Assembly (NCBI RefSeq): GCF_004379255.2
Contig: NC_056050.1
Span: 14,873,514 to 14,937,513 of the forward strand
DNA length: 64,000 bases
Direction of reading: 5' to 3'
From: Salvia splendens
Lineage: Eukaryota; Streptophyta; Magnoliopsida; Lamiales; Lamiaceae
In this document: positions 57,781-64,000 of the stretch, piece by piece
Numbering within the stretch: the first letter of the stretch is position 1
Layout: each line of letters starts with the position of its first letter
Notes under the pieces: generated by a model
What the model was told of the DNA's origin: nothing
The model's database searches: none
What the model saw: only the letters and a program-made list of their open reading frames with translations
Made by a program: the position numbers and the translations under genes

Positions 57781-58036
57781 AACTCCCCCGTTCCATATTA
57801 ATAGAGTCATTTTATCATTTTAGTACGTTCCATAGTAATAGATTCATTTCCCCTTTTAGTAAAAGTCAACACATTTTTCCACACCTATTTTACTCTCTCT
57901 TACTTTATTCTCTATTCAACTCTCTACCTTTTTCATTTTCTACTTTATTCTCCATTTACTTTACTCACCTAACATAATTTTTCTTAATCTCCGTGCCAAA
58001 AAGAAACGCCTCCATTACTATGGAACGGAGGAAGTA
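57781..58036. mobile_element. Stowaway-like MITE
   Basis: AACTCCCCCGTTCCATATTA to TATGGAACGGAGGAAGTA, with the GTGCCAAAAAGAAACGCC block before the right end; same subfamily as 26211-26462. Confidence 0.85.
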
Positions 58037-58179
58037 GGATTTTAGAGTTTGAAAGTAATTGATTGATTTGAAGTTCTTTTTATTGTTTAACGTTCATAAG
58101 TCACTTTGATTGGTTATTCCCGAGCGTTTATTCAACTAATTGATTGTTACTTTGATTGTTGTAAATCACTGATTGCTAA

Positions 58180-58450
58180 GAGTGTCCACAATAGAGTTGT
58201 CACGTGGCACGGCGCAGCCGTAGCGCTATTGCAGGATGGGGGAGCGCCGCGGCGATGGGGAGGGCGCCGAGTGAGCGGCCAGGATGGGGCGGAGGGGGCA
58301 GTCATGTGGCGGTCAAAAACATTGTTTTTTTTTTAATTTCTTAATTTATTTTGTGATGATGTGGCGGAAGAGTTTTAGGTGGTTGTGCTGACTGGGCGGA
58401 CAAGTTTTTGTGGTTAAGGCATGGCTGTTCCGCCTCTATTGTGGGCACTC
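58180..58450. mobile_element. Tourist-like MITE (PIF/Harbinger)
   Basis: GAGTGTCCACAATAGAG and CTCTATTGTGGGCACTC are near-perfect inverted ends flanked by the 3-bp duplication TAA (58177-58179, 58451-58453). GC-rich left half. No real gene, although one frame is open through it. Confidence 0.9.
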
Positions 58451-58687
58451 TAAGAGTTTTGATTGGTTTATGTTATGCCTTCATACATAATTTGTGACAT
58501 GAGTATTGATAGAAAGAAATTTGGTATAACAAGAGTCAAATGAATGTATAATTAATAATTAGAATAACTATAAGAATATCTTATCTTGCTTCATTTTTTT
58601 TCTCTATTCTAGTGTTTTAAAAATCGGACCGGACCGGCCAGTTCGACCGGTTCACCAGGCATTCCGGTCTGGTTCACCCCTAAAAAT

Positions 58688-58925
58688 CACTAGCATATTG
58701 AACCACAGAACCGGTGGAATCGGCTGGTCGGACCGGTCCAACCGTGAATCGGAAATCGGCTTTTCAGTTTTCAAAATATTTTTTTAAAATTTGTTGTAGC
58801 TATGGCCACTAGCATATTGAACCACAAAACCGGTGGAACCGGCTGGTCGGACCGGTCCAACCGTGAATCGGAAATCGGTTTTTCAGTTTTCAAAATATTT
58901 TTTTAAAATTTGTTGTAGCTATGGC
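58688..58925. repeat. Tandem duplication, 119-bp unit
   Basis: Copies 58688-58806 and 58807-58925, each starting CACTAGCATATTGAACCAC and ending TGTAGCTATGGC, with only a few differences. Part of the subterminal region of the hAT-like element. Confidence 0.95.
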
Positions 58926-59140
58926 TTGAAACACATGACCTCATCTCTAAATACCAACTCCTTTACCACTCCACCACATGGTCATTTTGAAATATGGTGA
59001 ATATTAATTATTCTTATATATTAAATCTAATTTTTTTTTAAACCAAAACTAATAATTCATTTTAATTATATATTCTTTTAAGAAATTTTAAATTATAATA
59101 TATATTTCTTATATTTTATTTATACTTTTACAATCACTAA

Positions 59141-59846
59141 GAGCATCTCCAATGGCAGCGTCGGCACCGGCACGCCGATTTTTCGCGGACGCCGGTGCTG
59201 ATGCCGAACCATTGCAGCCGGCGTCGGCGAAATCGGCGTGCCCACGCCTATTCTTGGGCTGACGCCGAACCGCACGGCGCCATTGTAGGCCCCGGATCGG
59301 CGTCATACCGGCGTCAGATTTTTAGTTTTTTTTTAAATTTTTCGAAACACTATACATACGCGCTTTGGACGTCATTTTCATTCGCACCACTTGTTTTAAC
59401 GAGTACTCTCTCTATCTTAATTTCTGTACAAGATCAACAACGAGAAATGAGTAATGCCGGTGGTAGTGGTGGTGGCCGTGGTGGGGATGCTGATGAGTAC
59501 GAGTGTATGATGAACGAAGAGTTGTGGGCGCGGAGGATTGCAAGACGTTAGTTTTTATTTAAAATTATGTAAATTTTTTAAATGTACTTTTAAATTTAAA
59601 TGAAAATAGTATATTTTCGCGTATATGTGTCGTATATTTAATTCCGTATTTTGTGTGATTGTTAATTGTTTGTTTTTCATAATTGAGTGAAGTGGCTGGG
59701 CTATTGCATGTCCAGTTGCATGTCCAGATGATGTGGCAGGAGGATTTTAGTGCTGATGATGTGGCAGGAGGATTTTAGTGCTGATGATGTGGCAGTGGCA
59801 AGGCTATGGGAGAGCTATTGCATGTCCAGAACCACTGGAGATGCTC
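59141..59846. mobile_element. PIF/Harbinger-type element with a short ORF start
   Basis: GAGCATCTCCAATGG / CCACTGGAGATGCTC ends with the TAA duplication (59138-59140, 59847-59849). An ATG at 59449 opens a 34-codon frame (MSNAGGSGGGRGGDADEYEC, ending ELWARRIARR), reminiscent of the first residues of a Harbinger transposase. A 29-bp unit (GATGATGTGGCAGGAGGATT) is tandemly repeated near 59727-59790. Confidence 0.85.
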
Positions 59847-59871
59847 TAATATTTTACAATATACTCCCTCC

Positions 59872-60113
59872 GTCCTATATTTGACCGACACGGGTTTTAA
59901 GAAATTGTTTGACTTTATAAAGTAAAGTGGGTAGAAAATTTGGTGGAATGTGAGACCTATTTTTATATATTGATTTAATAATAAAATGTTAGTAAAATAA
60001 GTAAGTGGAATGTAGGGTCCACCTACCAAATATGATAAAAGTGAAATGAGACATTTATATGCGGACGAACGAAAATGAAAAAATGAGACATTTAATGGCG
60101 GATGGAGGGAGTA
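59872..60113. mobile_element. Stowaway-like MITE
   Basis: TACTCCCTCCGTCCTATAT to GGCGGATGGAGGGAGTA; same subfamily as 56128-56383. Confidence 0.88.
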
Positions 60114-60486
60114 AGAGTTTATAATTATACATAGAGTTTAATAGTTTTTAATATTGTGTATTATAATTTATTGTTACCGGATATTAATATTTTATTTTAT
60201 ATATTTAATTTATATGCAGTTACTATTGATATTAATATATAGTTTTACTTAAAATAACTAAAAATTTATATTTTATTATTTCTTCCAATACGCTTTTTTT
60301 AGTTAAAATGAACTTTATCTACTTATATACTAGTATTAAATTTTTTTATCTATAATAACTAATCGTTTATATATTTAACTTTATTTGTCTATAAAAAATT
60401 TGAAATTTTATCGTTTATTAAATTTTAATGTTTTTATTTACAACTAATTATATATAAGGTTAATGTTTTTTATATATAATTAACTA

Positions 60487-61767
60487 AGGGTGTGTTATAT
60501 TACTAACTCAATCTTAAATTACTAACTACAATTAAATGATAGACATTAGATTATTAAATCAAGGTAGAAGATCATTCATCCACGAATATCAATACGAAAT
60601 ACAAAAAATGTCAACTAGGGGTATTAGTGTCAATTAACAAAAAATTAGTTATAACTAACTTTTAAAAAATATCTCGAAACTTTAAATGATTATTACTATC
60701 TCAATTTATATTATTTTTTTACACAAAATATATCAAATTAAAGATGATTTTATAAGGATTCCAACGAGATCTCACTTGCATATGTTCCGATTTCAAAATT
60801 TAAAAAAATTATTGAATTTTTGTAAATATCAACTACCGGTTTAATGTCAATATAGCTACCATAATATGTCAATATAATACATATACAATGTTAATGTTAA
60901 ATTGTGTTGACATATTTAATGAATCATATTGATATGTTTAGTACACTACATTGACAGTACCCACGAGTACCCAAGCCTGAAATCTCAAAAATATCGTACC
61001 CAATACTCTACCCGGATGTGAATTCGGGGTACCCTAATACCCGGTGCGGGTACCCGAACCTAACTAATCGGGTACCCATAAACCTGAAATTAGTATATTT
61101 CAAATTTATTCTTTTATATAAATTATATTGTGATGAGAATAGAAATTATTAAAAATAACATAATAATACTATTTATTGACTATTATTAAAAATCCAAACT
61201 TCAATTCTAAAGCTTTAGCTTTCTCTAGATTATGATTCTATTATATAATAGACATTAGACAAATAGACACTACTTAATTTAAAAATAAAGAAATTTTTAG
61301 CATAAATCTACATGTGATTAAATATATTTACCCTAGATTTAACCTACGGGCCGTAGGCCCTATACTAAATAAAAATATTTATCACTTATACCTAATTAAT
61401 CCGGTTTAATCGGGTATTAGTCTGGTACCCAAATACGGATTTCGGGTACCCTAAGCCCGAAAAATCCTAACATTAACTACCCAAACCCGTACCCGAACCC
61501 ATAATTTCAGGTTTCGGGTACCCAAAACCCGTCGGGTAATTGGTCGGGATCGGGTATACCCGAAACCCGCAGAGTAAATTTGCAGGCCTATTGACAATTT
61601 GATTCAAAACCCCTAATTTTGGTAGTTTTCTTATATTTCAAATTTAATTAATAATAATAGAAAATTACACATGGCAATTTATGGACGACTAGATCTCTAC
61701 AAATCTTATGGTTTAAAATTAGTTGTAGTTAGCAATTAAAAGTATAGTTAGCAATTGATCACACTCC
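60487..61767. mobile_element. MITE family D, copy 1, with 10-bp TSD
   Basis: Starts AGGGTGTGTTATATTACTAA and ends GCAATTGATCACACTCC. Flanks are the exact 10-bp duplication TAATTAACTA (60477-60486, 61768-61777), a length seen with Mutator-type elements. Interrupted by another element at 60957-61588. Confidence 0.85.
60957..61588. mobile_element. hAT-like MITE rich in GGGTACCCGA motifs
   Basis: Inserted in D copy 1; D copy 2 shows the uninterrupted sequence. Flanks CATTGACA (60949-60956) and TATTGACA (61589-61596) form an 8-bp duplication with one mismatch. Subterminal GGGTACCCG repeats around an AT-rich core. No ORF. Confidence 0.75.
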
Positions 61768-61804
61768 TAATTAACTATTTGTAAATTTAATATATTTTGT
61801 ATAT

Positions 61805-62430
61805 GGGGAGTGTTATATTGCTAACTCAATACTTAATTGCTAACTATAATTAAATAATAGCCATTAGATATTCAAATCAAGGGCCTAGATCATTAGCCCT
61901 AGAATGTCAATACGATCAATAAAAATTGTCAATAAGGGTATTAAGGTCAATTTACAACAAATTAGTTGCATCTAACTTTTGAAAAATATCTCTAAGCTTT
62001 AAATGATTATAACTATCTCAATTTAAATTATTTTTTCACACAATATATATCAAATTAAAGATAATTTAATAAGGATTCCAACGAGATCTCAATTGCATAT
62101 ATTTCGAGATCAAAATATAATTTTTTTTAATAAATTTTCATATTTTTTGTCAAGCAGATAATATCAATATAACTAATAAAATATGTCAACTTAATACATG
62201 TAAAATGTCAATATTAACTGTGTTGGCATATTCAAAACATGGTGTTGATATATTCAATTCACTGTGTTGACATTTTGATCTGAAACCCTAAATTTAGAGT
62301 TTTAATATTAAAAAATTAAAAAACGAATTTACACGTGGCAATTTACAGATCATTAGATATTTCGAATCTTATGGTGTTAAATTAGTTGTAGTTAACAATT
62401 AAGGGGTGAGTTAGCAATTGATCACACCTT
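61805..62430. mobile_element. MITE family D, copy 2, with 10-bp TSD
   Basis: GGGGAGTGTTATATTGCTAA to GCAATTGATCACACCTT, flanked by the exact duplication TTTTGTATAT (61795-61804, 62431-62440). Same family as copy 1; only 37 bp separate the two elements. Confidence 0.88.
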
Positions 62431-62611
62431 TTTTGTATATTGTATATTTAATTATATGTATTTGTAACAGTATAACGGTTCGACCAGTGGTTAAATCGGT
62501 TGGATCGGTTGAACAATGAATCAGTAGCTTTTTCGGTTCTTTTAGCAGTCTATTTTTAAAACACTACTCTATTCTAATTTCTCTTTTCCTTTGTTGTGGG
62601 ATAAAATGAAA

Positions 62612-62847
62612 TACTCCATCCCATAGAAATAAGCCATATTTCCTTTTTTGTCCGTTCCATAAAAATAGTACATATTCATTTATGGTAACTTTGTTTTCTT
62701 TTTTTTACTTTATCATTTATGGATCATACTATCCACTGTATAATTTTAACTATTTTTTTTCCTCCCTATTACTTTACCAATTATGCATTAAAATTTTTGT
62801 TAATCCTAAAAGGTCTATTTATATGAGATATGAGATGGGAGAGAGTA
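62612..62847. mobile_element. Stowaway-like MITE
   Basis: TACTCCATCCCATAGAAAT to GAGATGGGAGAGAGTA; AAATAAGCCATATTTCC and TCTATTTATATGAG are part of the inverted ends. Confidence 0.75.
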
Positions 62848-62937
62848 AAAGAAAGGGGAATTCGGGTTTCTAGGCCAATTGGCCTTTAAAATTACTCAAA
62901 TGTACACATTTTGTTATCTATTCCATTACTGGGAAAA

Positions 62938-63195
62938 ACGCCAATAAGAGTGGCGTGTTTATAAATAAAAACGCCAGTAATATTGGCGCGTCATTAAGCA
63001 AAAACGCCAACTTTGTTGGCGTGTTAGATTTTGACCGTATTATGGGCGTATTTTCAACCAATATACTTAAATTTAAACACGCCAACTTTGTTAACGTGTT
63101 TAACTTGAACACGCCTATGTCGATGGCGTTTTTAAGTTATAAAACGCCAATTTTGCTGGCGTGTTTAACAAAAAAAACGCCAATTTCGTTGGCGT
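62938..63195. repeat. Array of eight ACGCC...GGCGT hairpins
   Basis: Units at 62938, 62971, 63004, 63034, 63079, 63111, 63144 and 63177, each about 19 bp (for example ACGCCAACTTTGTTGGCGT). The step is 32-33 bp except around the decayed fourth unit (30 and 45 bp). Spacers are AT-rich and variable. The units can pair within themselves and with each other. Confidence 0.9.
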
Positions 63196-63209
63196 TTTTC
63201 TGTTGAACC

Positions 63210-63670
63210 ATATCTCCCCGATCTGCCCCAAAATCGCAAAACCCTCGTCACATTCCCTCTCCAAAGCGGCGAAAAACCTTCCCCAAACTGAAAAACGCAT
63301 AAAATCTTGCCTTGGTCGGATTGAAGGGTGTAGATTTCGATTGTGGCTCATTCTTCCAAATATTAGTCCTCGTAATCGGTTAGTATATCGAATTTTTTAC
63401 TTATTCTTCCAAACATTAGTGTACTAATATTTGTTGGATTATTATGATAGTATATATTGTAGTGTAATTTATATAATTATTTGCTGGTTTGTTATAGTAT
63501 TATAAATTGTATTGTAATTAATAGAAATATTTTGACCAATTGTTATGGTATTATATGTTGTAGTATATCTAATTTTTTACCCATATTTGATAGGTTGTTA
63601 TGATAGTATATATTGTAGTGTACTGTAAAGAAATATTTTTGACCAATATTTGTGTTTGACATTAATGCAG
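63210..63670 (+). other. Leader and intron-like region of the Mutator-like element
   Basis: 63210-63380 is leader-like, C/A-rich sequence with a possible donor (CGGTTAGTAT near 63377). AT-rich DNA follows, with degenerate 60-80 bp repeats (GATAGTATATATTGTAGTGTA at about 63447 and 63602). It ends in an acceptor-like ATTAATGCAG at 63661-63670. Confidence 0.45.
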
Positions 63671-63675
63671 ATAGT

Positions 63676-64000
63676 ATGACGTGGTGTGTCTATTTATATT
63701 GGGGTGGAAAGATAATTCCCGGAACAGTTATTTCATATGATCCTCCTTTTGCAAAAGGATTGATTATGTTGGATGAAAGTATTTCCTACGATAAGCTTGT
63801 GGAAACAATTTGTGAAAGGATGGGGATAAACATATTTGAAAACAAACTTCAAATAGTATGGAAACGTCATATATGGCATGGATCTTCAATCACGTATATA
63901 GGTATTTTACTAGAAGAAGTATACATGCCACTAATGTTTAGTGAGAGTATGACTACAGGAGGTCAAATTGAATTGTATGTTGAGTATTCGTCAATTACTC
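63676..64000 (+). CDS. Mutator-like transposase N-terminal part (partial)
   Basis: ATG at 63676, directly after an acceptor-like CAG; open to the window end for 108 codons with no stop. MTWCVYLYWGGKIIPGTV, SYDPPFAKGLIMLDESIS and YDKLVETICERMGINIFENK match the style of the N-terminal domain of plant MURA-like proteins (an xxYxGGKxxxG start and a segment on 'ISYDxLxxxI'). Zinc-finger and DDE parts would lie downstream. The start is supported by the ATG and the loss of coding character upstream. The open frame and lack of damage suggest a young or selected copy. Confidence 0.6.
   Translation, partial: MTWCVYLYWGGKIIPGTVISYDPPFAKGLIMLDESISYDKLVETICERMGINIFENKLQIVWKRHIWHGSSITYIGILLEEVYMPLMFSESMTTGGQIELYVEYSSIT

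Larger units (their letters stand above)
58610..62566. mobile_element. hAT-like non-autonomous element with many nested insertions
   Basis: Perfect 15-bp inverted ends TAGTGTTTTAAAAAT / ATTTTTAAAACACTA and the exact 8-bp duplication CTCTATTC (58602-58609, 62567-62574). Subterminal CCGGTTCGACC-type motifs lie on both sides. 3957 bp as it stands; removing the nested elements leaves roughly 1.06 kb. No transposase. Confidence 0.9.
62928..64000 (+). mobile_element. 5' end of a Mutator-like transposon running out of the window
   Basis: Begins near ACTGGGAAAAACGCC with an array of eight small hairpins, followed by a leader, an intron-like AT-rich stretch and a coding exon that resembles the N-terminus of plant Mutator-like transposases. 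The other terminus is beyond the window, so the left border and superfamily stay tentative. CACTA elements also have similar subterminal repeats. Confidence 0.6.

Noticed and set aside
62938..63195. CRISPR-like array (regular 33-bp spacing)
   Set aside because: The units are themselves palindromic, spacers are AT-rich and similar, and the surroundings are plant transposon sequence; no cas genes.

Overview
This is a repeat-dense stretch of plant nuclear DNA, almost certainly from a eudicot. Pointers are AT-rich intergenic sequence, introns with GT/AG borders, a plant receptor-like cytoplasmic kinase, and copia, gypsy and Athila-like LTR retrotransposons, plus hAT, Mutator, PIF/Harbinger and Stowaway-like DNA elements. 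The Stowaway family (ends starting TACTCCCTCCGTCC) and the LTR families remind me of Lamiales, but that is only an impression. No rRNA, tRNA or CRISPR array was seen.

Layout. 1-2.4 kb: 3' end of a chromovirus-like gypsy element whose ORF runs into a tandem array of palindromes. 2.4-6.35 kb: 5'-truncated copia element with two in-frame stops and a 3' LTR. 6.35-8.3 kb: AT-rich intergenic. 8330-10034: hAT element with an exact 8-bp target duplication (TSD), split by a solo LTR with an exact 5-bp TSD. 10.6-11.9 kb: start of another LTR. 11.9-20.8 kb: Athila-like gag-only element 'A', rearranged into an inverted-repeat structure. 20.8-21.6 kb: gypsy remnant. 23264-25611 (minus): the one apparently intact host gene, a five-exon RIPK/PBL-type kinase of 400 residues. 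25.6-31 kb: intergenic DNA with many MITEs.

31099-55557 is one nested locus. A minus-strand Athila-like element 'F' (5' LTR at 54-55.5 kb, 3' LTR at 31-34 kb) carries an 11-kb plus-strand Athila-like element 'G' (36327-47363) inside its second ORF, a solo LTR (48650-50056) in the same ORF, and another solo LTR (31175-32685) in its 3' LTR. F has gag and a second ORF but no protease, reverse transcriptase (RT) or integrase. G has gag and protease but has lost the RT active-site region and most of integrase. Both carry the extra ORF in the env position, and both look non-autonomous.

55.6-64 kb: DNA transposons. They are a Mutator-like element (about 56.4-57.4 kb) carrying pieces of a probable PPR gene in opposite orientations, a Tourist MITE, a 4-kb hAT-like element (58610-62566) holding at least five other elements, and the 5' end of a Mutator-like transposon (from about 62.93 kb) with eight small hairpins followed by an open coding exon that leaves the window.

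How it fits together: A, F and G share an Athila-type primer-binding site, related gag, an LTR start of TGATRAG and a repeated stem-loop (CTTCTCACACTTAG / CTAAGTGTGAGAAG) upstream of the 3' LTR. This suggests a community of defective elements depending on proteins supplied from elsewhere. Boundaries called from TSDs are read directly from the sequence. Family names come from motif recognition without a database search.
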